A DNA stretch of 64,000 nucleotides from Marinoscillum sp040218045. Its GTDB lineage: Bacteria > Bacteroidota > Bacteroidia > Cytophagales > Cyclobacteriaceae. The translations under genes were made by a program, and so were the position numbers. The notes under the pieces are model-generated. The model was not told the origin of the DNA. It saw nothing but the letters and a program-made list of their open reading frames with translations, and did not search any database. Every line of letters begins with the position of its first letter. Position 1 is the stretch's first letter. Shown here one piece after another: positions 43,041-52,389 of the stretch. The stretch lies in NCBI GenBank assembly GCA_040218045.1, contig JAVJQA010000049.1, positions 62,001 to 126,000 on the forward strand. The letters run 5' to 3'.

Positions 43041-44588
43041 TTAGTTCAGGTGATTCTTTGGTTCCACTAAAATTACATCTTCTTTTTCTACAACAACAGC
43101 TCCGGCGGGATCCCCTTTTCGTTTTCGGATAAATTTCTTGGGAGTATAGATTACAGGACACAGAGTGTCCGTCTTCCGCTTAGAAAACCAGGCCGCCAAC
43201 TCAGCAGCTTTCTCCAGTACATCTTTTGGTATGGCCTTGCCAGCCTGATGGCGTATGACCACATGAGAACCAGGAACATCTTTGGCATGTAGCCAAAGGT
43301 CATCCTTGTTGGCTACTTTGAGTGTTAGTTCATCATTGGCTTTGGAGTTTCGGCCTACCATCACCTGGTAGCCACCAAAATTATATTCGTGATAGGGCAG
43401 GGGTTTATCTTGCCTGGAGGATTTCTTTTGGGGCTGCTGGGCCCTGATGTCCTTGATACTCTCCGAAGATTCCAGGGACTCCAATTCTTTTTTAAGCTGC
43501 TTTAGCTTCGATGCCCGGTTCTTTAAGTTTTCTTCCAGTTTGTTGATTTCTATCTGTTGATTTTTCGATTTCCGATAGAGGTTCTCTGCGTTCTTCTGAG
43601 GCGAGAGCAGAGGGTTCAGTTTGATTTTTATGGTTTCGTTGGAGTAGAAATCCAGGAGTGATACTTCAGTAGCACCTTTGGAAATTTGATGAAGGTTGGC
43701 CATCAGGATATTGGCGATTTCGTCATATCCCCGTTGCGTTTTGACATCCTCTAGTTTTTGATTGGTTTTTTCAAGGTAGTTCTCCGTTTTCTTGATTTGA
43801 TCTTCCAACGGTTTGCGTACTTTGTTCTTTTCAAAAGCGAGGTAGTGGTTTTTAGTGAACTGAATGTGAAACTCGTTGGCCGCCTCAATAGGGTTGCTGG
43901 TGCTGAGGATCACTGGAGAGTCCAAGCTCAAAAGTGACAAGGCAGGCAGATCATCGATTGAATAAATGGTGATCGGGTTGGTTTCCAGTTCTTTCAATAC
44001 TTGCTGCATCAATGTCCACTTATCATTGATTGTCAGGTCGGGATAGCCTTGATCGCCCAGGTGTTTCCGTACTTCCTTCCCCAAGGCTGGCAGGTATTTA
44101 AGCGGATTACCTTCTACTTTTTCAAACTGCTCATAGGAGAGGTTCAGATGTTTGTCCATTTCTGAAGGGGTGAGCTCTAGATCTGCCTTGAGTACTTTGC
44201 GGAATAGCTTGGACACTTTGTCTTCATCGCTGATCAGGATATTGGATCTTGATCCGTGCATTTTAAAAATGATCTCTGTCTGGCCTTCAAGCTCGATGAA
44301 AAATGAGCGTTCGAATCGAAAAGGAAAAACCTTGAGCACTTTCTTTCCGATCTGATCGGTGAATAAGTCCACGCTGTTCCTTTTGGCCCTTTTAAAATCA
44401 TCAGAGATCTGGATAAGCCCAACCTGGGGTGATAGGTTTGCCCTGAGGTAGATGGTTTTGGAAGGTGACGCAAAACCACAAATCAGTTCATCCTTGTTTT
44501 GGGAAAAGCATTCCAACAGTTCCAGCCCAACAAGGGATACGTTGAGCGACCTGGCAAGTCTTTTGAGGAAAAAGTAATTGTGAAACAT
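43041..44588 (-). CDS. NFACT-family ribosome quality control protein (RqcH-like)
   Basis: 515 residues. NFACT-N-like domain (about 1-250), coiled coils (about 265-310 and 345-395, with LEENLKNRASKLKQLKKELESLE) and NFACT-R domain (about 400-515: GGYQVMVGRNSKANDELTLK, DLWLHAKDVPGSHVVIR). This architecture is that of bacterial RqcH/FbpA, which binds obstructed 50S subunits and adds C-terminal alanine tails to stalled chains. Some family members were earlier named fibronectin-binding. The MBL hydrolase gene begins 20 bases upstream on the same strand. Role by family. Confidence 0.87.
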   Translation of the reverse strand: MFHNYFFLKRLARSLNVSLVGLELLECFSQNKDELICGFASPSKTIYLRANLSPQVGLIQISDDFKRAKRNSVDLFTDQIGKKVLKVFPFRFERSFFIELEGQTEIIFKMHGSRSNILISDEDKVSKLFRKVLKADLELTPSEMDKHLNLSYEQFEKVEGNPLKYLPALGKEVRKHLGDQGYPDLTINDKWTLMQQVLKELETNPITIYSIDDLPALSLLSLDSPVILSTSNPIEAANEFHIQFTKNHYLAFEKNKVRKPLEDQIKKTENYLEKTNQKLEDVKTQRGYDEIANILMANLHQISKGATEVSLLDFYSNETIKIKLNPLLSPQKNAENLYRKSKNQQIEINKLEENLKNRASKLKQLKKELESLESSESIKDIRAQQPQKKSSRQDKPLPYHEYNFGGYQVMVGRNSKANDELTLKVANKDDLWLHAKDVPGSHVVIRHQAGKAIPKDVLEKAAELAAWFSKRKTDTLCPVIYTPKKFIRKRKGDPAGAVVVEKEDVILVEPKNHLN

Positions 44589-44607
44589 CAGTTTAGTGGG
44601 ACTACCG

Positions 44608-45369
44608 TCAAAGTTCCACTTTTAACCCGTCATAGGCAAAATCAATTCCATCGGGAAGCTCTTTTTCTACATCTCGTTGTTTACCGATTTTATGACTCAT
44701 GTGAGTAAAGTAGGTTTGCTCAGCTCCGAGTTCCTGGGCCATTTCCACAGCTTCGTCCAGGGTAAAGTGACTGATGTGGTTTTCTTTTTGCAAGGCATTC
44801 AGTACAAGTACTTTGCTGCCACGAATCTTTTCTTTCTCGGCTTCATCAATGTGATTGGCATCAGTGATGTAGGTGAAGTCTTTGATCCTGAAGCCAAATA
44901 CCGGGAGCTTATAGTGCATCACTTCCACAGGTGTCACGATGGTATCGCCTATTTGGAAAGGAGCATTAATGATTTCGTGGGTTTGTACTCGAGGTACCCC
45001 CGGATATTTTGTTTCGGCAAACACGTAAGAAAACTCTTTTTGTAGCTGCTCAATGACTTCCTGATGGGCATAGAGTGGCATGTCCATTTTCTGCTTGAAG
45101 TTGAAGCTGCGGACGTCATCCATGCCAGCAGTGTGGTCCTTGTGTGCATGAGTGTATAAAATGGCGTCAAGTGTTTTGATCCGCTCTCTGAGTATCTGAG
45201 TCCTGAAATCCGGTCCGGTATCTACGACCAGACTTAACCCGTCTACTGCTATATGAATGGAGCTACGAGAGCGCTTGTCCCTGTAATCAACAGATAAGCA
45301 AACCTCACAGTCGCAAGCGATCACGGGTACGCCTTGGGAAGTCCCTGTACCTAGAAATGTGATGATCAA
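44608..45369 (-). CDS. MBL-fold metallo-hydrolase, PhnP-like
   Basis: 253 residues. Begins MIITFLGTGTSQGVPVIACDCEVC, typical of the PhnP-like phosphodiesterase branch. Metal-binding THAHKDHTAGMDD (about 95-107), a further Asp in FTYITDANH and a C-terminal His in TYFTHMSHKIG. The two Cys near the N-terminus (CDCEVC) may bind structural zinc. Overlaps the small gene upstream by 4 bases. Probably hydrolyses a cyclic or other phosphodiester; the exact substrate is unknown. Confidence 0.87.
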   Translation of the reverse strand: MIITFLGTGTSQGVPVIACDCEVCLSVDYRDKRSRSSIHIAVDGLSLVVDTGPDFRTQILRERIKTLDAILYTHAHKDHTAGMDDVRSFNFKQKMDMPLYAHQEVIEQLQKEFSYVFAETKYPGVPRVQTHEIINAPFQIGDTIVTPVEVMHYKLPVFGFRIKDFTYITDANHIDEAEKEKIRGSKVLVLNALQKENHISHFTLDEAVEMAQELGAEQTYFTHMSHKIGKQRDVEKELPDGIDFAYDGLKVEL

Positions 45370-45641
45370 AATGAGAGTTGGTTTTGATTGATCTCCTGGT
45401 AAAGTTTTTTGTTTTTGTCACTGAGATCTTTGGTGTTGATGTCTATCTGCTTGATGATTTCCAAGAGGCTATTGATCTTGCCATCGAGTGAATAGTATTT
45501 ATTGACAATAGCGATTTTTGTTTCCTTTAAGATACAATAGCCAGATTGAAAGTTGCCCTTTTCATACCTGAGCATATAATCAGTCTCGGAGAAGATGTCT
45601 TCCAATCTATTCAGAAAATGCTTAGTGTACTTAATTTCCAT
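45366..45641 (-). CDS. Small conserved-looking hypothetical protein
   Basis: 91 residues, no known motif. Predicted alpha/beta start (KYTKHFLNRLEDIFSETDYMLRYEKGNFQSGYCIL) and a coiled coil at the end (LLEIIKQIDINTKDLSDKNKKLYQEIN). It overlaps both neighbours, the MBL hydrolase (4 bases) and the response regulator (11 bases), so it is co-translated with them. That tight placement supports a real gene of unknown role. Confidence 0.7.
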   Translation of the reverse strand: MEIKYTKHFLNRLEDIFSETDYMLRYEKGNFQSGYCILKETKIAIVNKYYSLDGKINSLLEIIKQIDINTKDLSDKNKKLYQEINQNQLSF

Positions 45642-46011
45642 TGGCCAGGTAATTGTTTACTGTTTCTACCAGGGTGTCATAGTTTAGTGGCTTAGGCAGA
45701 AAACCGTTAATTCCGGCATTCTTAAAATCTTCCATGCTGTAATTGTTGGCATTGCCCGTAATAGCAATGATCGGAACTTTAGCGATATCACCCTTCATTT
45801 GGCGAATGGTTTTCGCACATTCCATTCCATCCATTATGGGCATATGGATATCTAAAAGAATCAGGTCAAACTGTTCTGTTTCAAGTTTATCTATGACCTG
45901 CTTTCCATTTTTCACTACGCTGATCTGATAATTCTGAAGGGAAAGTATTTTTTTGGTTAGGTTTTGGATGACCGAGCTGTCCTCGGCTACTAGTATTTTC
46001 TTGTTCATCAT
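45631..46011 (-). CDS. Single-domain response regulator
   Basis: 126 residues, a CheY-like receiver only. Acidic pair E10-D11 in LVAEDSSVIQ, phospho-acceptor Asp in LILLDIHMPIMDGMECA (about residue 54), Thr in IAITGNA and Lys in FLPKPLNY. It starts directly after the stop of the hybrid kinase gene, so it is the likely recipient of phosphate from that kinase's HPt domain. Without an output domain it may shuttle phosphate or bind a partner. Confidence 0.9.
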   Translation of the reverse strand: MMNKKILVAEDSSVIQNLTKKILSLQNYQISVVKNGKQVIDKLETEQFDLILLDIHMPIMDGMECAKTIRQMKGDIAKVPIIAITGNANNYSMEDFKNAGINGFLPKPLNYDTLVETVNNYLANGN

Positions 46012-49000
46012 TTAGGTGTTCATGAAAGTGTCATAACTTTCTTTAAATTCATTCAGGCAGTACTCCAGTCCTTCAATATCGCTATCCAGTCCATCATAGA
46101 TGTTCTCTTTCAGCTTTGTTTCAATGGTTCGTGCCATTGTGGCAAGTCGCTCAATACCGAGGGTGCCGGCATTTCCTTTTAAGGTGTGGAGCTCTCTTCG
46201 CATAAGCTCAAATTCCCGACCCTCTAAAAATACTTTTGACTGTGAAACCTGTTGGGTAGCTTCTTCATCAAAGTCTTGCAACACGCTTTCAATTAATTCC
46301 TTACCCCCAAATTTATACAATTGATTCAAGGTATTTTGATTAATTATCAATTCTTCGGTGGTCTCCTTAAATACCTCGGAGCTTACTGCCTTCGGCTCAA
46401 AATGTAGCCAGCTTTTAACTTTCTCTATTAAGGTAATGGCTTTAATGGGCTTAGCAATATAATCATCCAACCCCTGGCTGAGGAATTTTGTGCGGTCCTC
46501 TTCCATGGAGTAGGCGGTCATAGCTACTATGGGTGCTATGTTGTCAAGGTTCAAACTTTTTATGTGGTTGGTTGCTTCTACTCCATCCATTTCAGGCATT
46601 TGGATATCCATGAAAATCAAATCAAACTTGGTCTCTTTGACTTTTTCGATCGCCTCAAAGCCGCTTTCCGCTTCTATCACTTCACAGCCTGACTTGGATA
46701 AAATTGTACTGGCCACACTTCGGTTGATGTGATTGTCATCCACCAGGAGTATCCTCGGACTGGTGTCTCTAAACTCTTTGAGGAAAACTCCTTCTTCTTT
46801 TTTCTCTTCAACCTTACTTGCCTCGATACTTCTGGCTTCAAATGTAAACCAGAAGGTACTTCCAAAACCGGGGGTAGAAGCAACACCTATTTCCCCACCC
46901 ATTGACTTCACCAGCTCCTTGGAAATGGCCAGTCCTAAGCCAGTCCCAGAGTAGTTCTTTCTACTAGAACTATCTATCTGACTGAAGTTGTGAAAGAGCT
47001 TTTCAATATCACCTTTCGAAATACCGATACCAGAATCTTTGATGGATACCTTGAACTTGTATTTATCTTTCTTTTTTTCAATTACCCGGATGCTCAGGTT
47101 GATATTTCCCTTTTGTGGCGAAAACTTGATGGCATTGGAAGTCAGGTTGGAAAGGACCTGCATCAAACGTGTTTCATCCGAAAGAATGTACTCAGGCAGT
47201 TTATCATCCAGGTGATAATACAGGGAGTTTTTACTCAAATGAGCTTGCTGAGAGTAGAGTTCATATACTTTCTCAAACGTATCAAAGATTCTCACTGGAT
47301 CCTCTCTTAGCTTCATCTTTCCTGCTTCGATTTTCGAGAGGTCTAGGATGTCGTTGAGGATATGCAAGAGGCTGTCAGAAGATTTTTTAATGGTTCGGAT
47401 ATACTCTGATTGCTCCTGGTCAAGAGTGGTGGATCCTAAAAGGTCAATCATTCCAATAACGCCATTCATTGGTGTTCTGATCTCATGGCTCATGTTGGCC
47501 AGGAAGCGCTCTCTGATTTGTAGTGATCGCTCCGCTACTTCTTTTGCCTCCCTTAATTGTTTATTGGTTTCTTTAAGTTTGGAAATATCCCTGGCAACTC
47601 CTTCTATTTCATATTGATTTCTATTGCGTTTGATCAGGCGAACGTTGCTGAGGAATTGAATGTCATCTCCTGTTTTTGTCTTTACTTCTCCTTCAAAGTT
47701 CTGAACCTGTTTGTGTTCATAAAGACTTTTGAAAAGCTCTGAAAGCCTGGATTTAGTAATGAAAAAATCGGTGATCTGCTTACCCACCACTTCCTTAGGA
47801 GAGTAGCCTAGGACCATTTTTACTGAAGGACTCACCATGGATACAATACCGTTCATGTTACATCGGAAGTAGACATCCTGGAAAGACTCAAAAATGTTTC
47901 TGAACTTCTCCTCACTTTCTTTCAATGCGGTTTCTGAGAGTTTCTTCTCGGTGATGTCGTTAGCAATTACAGAAATCTCATGTATACTTCCATCAGGAAG
48001 GAAGATGGGGTTGAGGAATACGTCACGCCATACTTTGGTTCCCTCAAGGGTTTTTTGACTGTGCTGGAAATTGACACTTCTCCCTTTAAATGTCTCGTCA
48101 TATTTCTTCTGCCAAAAGGAGATGGTTTGTTTTTTAACATGTTGATGCTCTAAACCCGGGAGACTCATGCCTGGATTCGGAGGAAACCCATAATAAGATT
48201 CGAAGGCTTCGGCATAATTTTGATTAAAGGCAGTAAAACAATACGCACGATCTAAAGACCAAATCTGGTGGGTGCTGCTTTCAAAGATGGCATTGATCCT
48301 TGCTGCTTGATTCTGGATTTTCTCTTCATTGATTTTACGTTCTAGGGACAAGGTGATCTGCCCGGATATAAAGTCCAACAACTCCAAATCTTTATGATTA
48401 TAGGCAGATTGGTCCAGGTATGAGAAGATGGAAAGGACACCAATCGGTTTTTCGTCCAGGTGGATCAAAACACCCAGCCAGATATTTGGAAGTGGATCTT
48501 TGAGCTGCTTTTTCTTTTGATGAGCAATCTTTTCAATGCCATCATAGTAAATGATTAACGGTTTCCCTCGCTCAAATGTATAGTCAGCAAGCAGTTGTTC
48601 TACATCCTTTTTTAAAGTGGCACCAGTTGTCTCTTCGTGTTCGTTGACCCAATAAGTATAATCATAGCCACGTGCATTTTTCATGGCCACACTAAAGTTT
48701 CGGACTTTTAGAATGTCATTGAGCTCATGAAAAACCTGCCCATAGAAGTCTTCAAGACGGTTTTTAGTAATTGTAATATTGGCGATTTTATAATAAAGAC
48801 TCTGTGCACGCTCTGCTCTAAACCGCTCGGTAATGTCAAAGAAAACACAGCGGTATTCTACTGGTTCATCTTCTTCAAACACAGAAGTCAACTTCCCAAT
48901 TACATAAATATTCTTGCCATATTTAGTTTTAAGTACCGTTTCAAAGCGTTCAAGGCGACTTCCAGCCGTAATTTTCAATAAGTTCTCAAGTGTTTTTTTT

Positions 49001-49293
49001 CGGTAGTCGGGATGAACCACTTCCATAAACTTGAGGTCAAAAATTTCGTCCTCGCGATAGCCTAGTTTGTTACGCCAGGCCTCGTTTACAAAGCGGAAAT
49101 CTCCATTTGGTTTGAAGATCTGGATGAGATCATTCGAGGAATCGAACAGTTCCTTGAGATGGAAGTTGGTTTTATCCACCAGGTCGTAAAAATCCTTATG
49201 AGCTTTTTCGAGCTGTTCTTTAAGCTCTTTTACTTGTTCATTGAGTGAGTTTACGTTGGTATTTACAACATCCATTTCAATAAAATTAGCCAA
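46012..49293 (-). CDS. Large hybrid sensor kinase: PAS-GAF-PAS-PAS-HisKA-HATPase-REC-HPt
   Basis: 1,093 residues, cytoplasmic. N-terminal coiled coil (10-45), PAS (about 45-160), GAF-like (165-320), two further PAS domains (about 330-585), HisKA with phospho-acceptor His603 (NMSHEIRTP), HATPase (DSGIGISKGDIEKLFHNF, GTGLGLAISKELV), receiver with Asp896 (FMDIQMPEMDG) and HPt with His1036 (LHTLKGNAGTLG). A full phosphorelay in one protein, with a stand-alone receiver encoded next. There are no membrane helices, so the signal is cytosolic. It diverges from miaA with a gap of 23 bases, so the promoters overlap. Confidence 0.93.
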   Translation of the reverse strand: MANFIEMDVVNTNVNSLNEQVKELKEQLEKAHKDFYDLVDKTNFHLKELFDSSNDLIQIFKPNGDFRFVNEAWRNKLGYREDEIFDLKFMEVVHPDYRKKTLENLLKITAGSRLERFETVLKTKYGKNIYVIGKLTSVFEEDEPVEYRCVFFDITERFRAERAQSLYYKIANITITKNRLEDFYGQVFHELNDILKVRNFSVAMKNARGYDYTYWVNEHEETTGATLKKDVEQLLADYTFERGKPLIIYYDGIEKIAHQKKKQLKDPLPNIWLGVLIHLDEKPIGVLSIFSYLDQSAYNHKDLELLDFISGQITLSLERKINEEKIQNQAARINAIFESSTHQIWSLDRAYCFTAFNQNYAEAFESYYGFPPNPGMSLPGLEHQHVKKQTISFWQKKYDETFKGRSVNFQHSQKTLEGTKVWRDVFLNPIFLPDGSIHEISVIANDITEKKLSETALKESEEKFRNIFESFQDVYFRCNMNGIVSMVSPSVKMVLGYSPKEVVGKQITDFFITKSRLSELFKSLYEHKQVQNFEGEVKTKTGDDIQFLSNVRLIKRNRNQYEIEGVARDISKLKETNKQLREAKEVAERSLQIRERFLANMSHEIRTPMNGVIGMIDLLGSTTLDQEQSEYIRTIKKSSDSLLHILNDILDLSKIEAGKMKLREDPVRIFDTFEKVYELYSQQAHLSKNSLYYHLDDKLPEYILSDETRLMQVLSNLTSNAIKFSPQKGNINLSIRVIEKKKDKYKFKVSIKDSGIGISKGDIEKLFHNFSQIDSSSRKNYSGTGLGLAISKELVKSMGGEIGVASTPGFGSTFWFTFEARSIEASKVEEKKEEGVFLKEFRDTSPRILLVDDNHINRSVASTILSKSGCEVIEAESGFEAIEKVKETKFDLIFMDIQMPEMDGVEATNHIKSLNLDNIAPIVAMTAYSMEEDRTKFLSQGLDDYIAKPIKAITLIEKVKSWLHFEPKAVSSEVFKETTEELIINQNTLNQLYKFGGKELIESVLQDFDEEATQQVSQSKVFLEGREFELMRRELHTLKGNAGTLGIERLATMARTIETKLKENIYDGLDSDIEGLEYCLNEFKESYDTFMNT

Positions 49294-49316
49294 TTAATGG
49301 TACTTTCGAGATTTAA

Positions 49317-50231
49317 ATGACGAGGAAAAAAAAGATATTGGTTTCAGTGGTTGGACCGACGGCAGTGGGCAAGACGAAGTTTGCCATTGAGCTTGCCCGT
49401 CATTTTGATACCGAGATTGTCTCTGCAGATTCAAGACAGTTTTATCGGGAAATGGAAATCGGTACGGCCAAGCCTGATTCAGAGGAGCTCAGTTTGGCAA
49501 AACATCACTTTATAAATTCACACTCCATTCGGGAACACTACAGTGTAGGCATGTATGAAGAAGATGCCCTCACATTGTTGGAGGCATTATTTGAAAAGCA
49601 TGATGTTGTAGTGGTTGTAGGAGGTTCCGGGTTATTTTTTAAAGCAATTTGGGAGGGGTTTGATGACATGCCAGCAGTGGACCTCAATTTGAGAAAGGAA
49701 TTGAACCTGGAATTTGAAAAATCCGGCATTGAACCACTTTTGGAGGAACTGAAGACAAATGATCCAACTTACCATGATCAGGTAGACCGCCAGAATCATC
49801 AGAGGGTCATTCGTGCGCTGGAAGTCATTCGGTCATCAGGGAAACCTTTTAGTGATTTCAGGAAGTCAACGGTTACGAGAAGACCTTTTGAGAATGTGAA
49901 AATTGGGTTGAGTATGGAACGGGAGATACTGTTTGATAGAATCAACCAACGCATGGATCAGATGATAGATGCTGGCCTTTTTGAAGAAGCTAAAAAGCTG
50001 GAGCCCTATAAAGCTCACAACGCCTTGCAAACAGTGGGGTACTCAGAAATCTTTAAGTATTTTGAAGGGGAGTATGACAAGGAAGAAGCTGTTCGCCTTT
50101 TAAAAAGAAATAGCAGAAGATATGCCAAACGGCAAATGACGTGGTTCAAACGAGATGAGGAAATTCGGTGGATGCAACCAAATGACCTTGATGAGGCCAT
50201 TCAGTTGATCACAAAATCTTTAGATGCTTAA
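49317..50231 (+). CDS. miaA: tRNA dimethylallyltransferase
   Basis: 304 residues. Transfers the dimethylallyl group to A37 of tRNAs that read U-starting codons. P-loop GPTAVGKT (residues 13-20), the conserved DSRQFYREMEIGTAKP, VVGGSGLFFKA, and the tRNA-binding QNHQRVIRALEV and KRNSRRYAKRQMTWF. Full length. Its 3' end overlaps the convergent pfkA end by 12 bases. Confidence 0.96.
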   Translation: MTRKKKILVSVVGPTAVGKTKFAIELARHFDTEIVSADSRQFYREMEIGTAKPDSEELSLAKHHFINSHSIREHYSVGMYEEDALTLLEALFEKHDVVVVVGGSGLFFKAIWEGFDDMPAVDLNLRKELNLEFEKSGIEPLLEELKTNDPTYHDQVDRQNHQRVIRALEVIRSSGKPFSDFRKSTVTRRPFENVKIGLSMEREILFDRINQRMDQMIDAGLFEEAKKLEPYKAHNALQTVGYSEIFKYFEGEYDKEEAVRLLKRNSRRYAKRQMTWFKRDEEIRWMQPNDLDEAIQLITKSLDA

Positions 50232-51191
50232 GATCTCCACCAGTCGCATCAATTCCTGATTGATTGGTTTCGCTTTCGAAATGGCCAGTTTGAAACTTGT
50301 AAAGCTGATTTTGTCATTGACCACACCAACCATTACATTTTTCTCGCCATTGATCAGGCCTTCTACAGCAGCCATTCCTAATCTTGAGGAAAGAATCCTG
50401 TCATATGAGGTAGGGGAGCCACCTCGTTGGATGTGTCCAAGAGTAGATACCCTGATGTCAAGTTCAGGAAGTACCTTAGATACCTTACCCGCGATCTCAT
50501 GTGCGTCACCTTGCTCACCACCTTCAGCCACCACTACAATAGATGAAGTCTTTTGCTTATCCCGTCCTGATTTCAATGTGTTGATGACGTCATTGATCGT
50601 GGTTGATGTCTCCGGTACCATTACCATCTCTGCACCACCGCCAATACCACTCTGGATAGCAATGTATCCTGAGTGCCGGCCCATCACTTCGATAAAGAAA
50701 ACCCGGTCGTGAGAGTTAGCCGTATCCCTGATTTTGTCAATGGCATCAAGTGCTGTATTTACTGCCGTATCAAATCCAATGGTATAATCAGAGCCATAAA
50801 GATCATTGTCTATGGTACCCGGAGCACCTACTATAGGAATGCCGAATTCTTCATGAAAAATATTGGCACCAGTGAAAGTACCATCACCACCTACCGCTAC
50901 GAGTCCTTCAATCCCCCTCTTGGTCAATTGCTCATATGCCTTAGCCCGACCTTCTTTGGTCATGAACTCTTTAGAACGAGCCGACTTTAGGATTGTACCC
51001 CCTCGCTGCACTATATTACTGACCGAATAAGACTTCATCTTATAGATGTCGCCATCGATCATGCCATTATAGCCATACTTTATTCCATACACATCAAGCC
51101 CGAGATAGAGCCCTGTTCTCACTACAGATCGGATGCAGGCATTCATGCCTGGCGCGTCCCCGCCTGATGTAAAAACACCAATACTTTTCAT
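50220..51191 (-). CDS. pfkA: ATP-dependent 6-phosphofructokinase
   Basis: 323 residues, the usual size for bacterial PfkA. Commits fructose 6-phosphate to glycolysis. FTSGGDAPGMNACIRSVVR at the N-terminus, GGDGTFTGA, PGTIDNDLYGSDYTIGFDTA with the catalytic Asp, and MGRHSGYIA. Gly in GGDG and in PGTIDND, rather than Asp and Lys, marks the ATP-using rather than the PPi-using type. Convergent overlap of 12 bases with miaA means the two transcripts share their ends. Monocistronic. Confidence 0.96.
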   Translation of the reverse strand: MKSIGVFTSGGDAPGMNACIRSVVRTGLYLGLDVYGIKYGYNGMIDGDIYKMKSYSVSNIVQRGGTILKSARSKEFMTKEGRAKAYEQLTKRGIEGLVAVGGDGTFTGANIFHEEFGIPIVGAPGTIDNDLYGSDYTIGFDTAVNTALDAIDKIRDTANSHDRVFFIEVMGRHSGYIAIQSGIGGGAEMVMVPETSTTINDVINTLKSGRDKQKTSSIVVVAEGGEQGDAHEIAGKVSKVLPELDIRVSTLGHIQRGGSPTSYDRILSSRLGMAAVEGLINGEKNVMVGVVNDKISFTSFKLAISKAKPINQELMRLVEILSI

Positions 51192-51315
51192 ATCTATAAG
51201 GTTAAAAATTTAAGGGGCTATGTTGTTTCTTTGTCTTTCGGAGGCCAATATTAAAGAAAAATCCCCGGCAATTGAAGTTTGAAAATTAATAATCCTCGAA
51301 ATTAATAGATGCCAA

Positions 51316-52389
51316 ATGAATATTCCATTTTTTGATCTACAAAGGCAGACCGAACAATTAAAGCCTGAACTGGAGAAGGTCTTCAATCGGGTATTGAAAA
51401 AAGGTCAGTTTATCCTGGGGGAAGAAGTGGAATACTTCGAAAAAGAGTTTGCTTATTATATAGGTGTAAATCACTGTGTTTCATGCTCCAATGGAACAGA
51501 TGCGATAGAATTGGTTTTAGAAGCATACGGGATTAAAGAGGGTGATGAGGTGATTTTGCCTGCCTTTGGCTGGGTGTCTGCGTCTATGGCGGTGGAGCGC
51601 TGTGGTGGTCAAATAGTCTATGTTGACGTGGAGCATAATAGTGGCAACATAGATGTCGGTTTAGTTGAGAAAGCGATTACTTCACGAACAAAGATGGTAA
51701 TTGCTACACATCTTTATGGGAACCCATTTGATGTCAGGACACTTTCACAAATCTGCAGCCAACATGGAGTTATTCTTATTGAAGACTGTGCCCAGGCCCA
51801 TGGTGCCGTTGTGGATGGCCGCAAAGTTGGTGGATATGGTGATTCGGCCATATTCAGTTTTTACCCAACTAAAAACCTCGGATGTTTTGGAGATGGAGGG
51901 GCAGTGGTGACCAATGATCGAGCTATAGCACAAAAAATACAAGAGCTCCGAAATTATGGACGGGATCAATCCGGGTCTTTTATCACAATAGGAAGAAACT
52001 CCAGAATGGATGAAATCCAGGCTGCTATTCTAAGGGTGAAGTTGAGTTATTTAGATGGATGGAATGAGAGGAGGAGGCAAATTGCATTAAGCTACAGCCG
52101 AGCCTTGGGTTTAGCTGTTGATAAGACGATTCCTTCTGTCTATTATCAGTATCCTCTTTTGGCAAAAGATCGCGTGAAGGTTCTGGAATATTTTAAAGAT
52201 CATGGGATTGATTGTAAGGTGCATTATCGCTTTATCTTAGAGGAAAAGGGTTCGTATCCAAATGCATTTGATATTGCTGGTCAGGTAATATCCATGCCCA
52301 TATTCCCAGAGCTTAGAGTCGATGAAGTGTCATATGTCTCAGATATTCTGATGGGATGTCAAAACGATTTTGTACTGTTTCCGCTATAG
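51316..52389 (+). CDS. DegT/DnrJ/EryC1/StrS-family sugar aminotransferase
   Basis: 357 residues, PLP-dependent aminotransferase acting on nucleotide keto-sugars. N-terminal IPFFDLQRQTEQLKPELE, the SNGTDAIELVLEA cofactor loop, LIEDCAQAHGA, and the Schiff-base Lys in FYPTKNLGCFGDGGA. Stands alone on the plus strand at the edge of the minus-strand polysaccharide operon; the 3' ends overlap by 6 bases. It probably makes an amino sugar for that pathway. Confidence 0.9.
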   Translation: MNIPFFDLQRQTEQLKPELEKVFNRVLKKGQFILGEEVEYFEKEFAYYIGVNHCVSCSNGTDAIELVLEAYGIKEGDEVILPAFGWVSASMAVERCGGQIVYVDVEHNSGNIDVGLVEKAITSRTKMVIATHLYGNPFDVRTLSQICSQHGVILIEDCAQAHGAVVDGRKVGGYGDSAIFSFYPTKNLGCFGDGGAVVTNDRAIAQKIQELRNYGRDQSGSFITIGRNSRMDEIQAAILRVKLSYLDGWNERRRQIALSYSRALGLAVDKTIPSVYYQYPLLAKDRVKVLEYFKDHGIDCKVHYRFILEEKGSYPNAFDIAGQVISMPIFPELRVDEVSYVSDILMGCQNDFVLFPL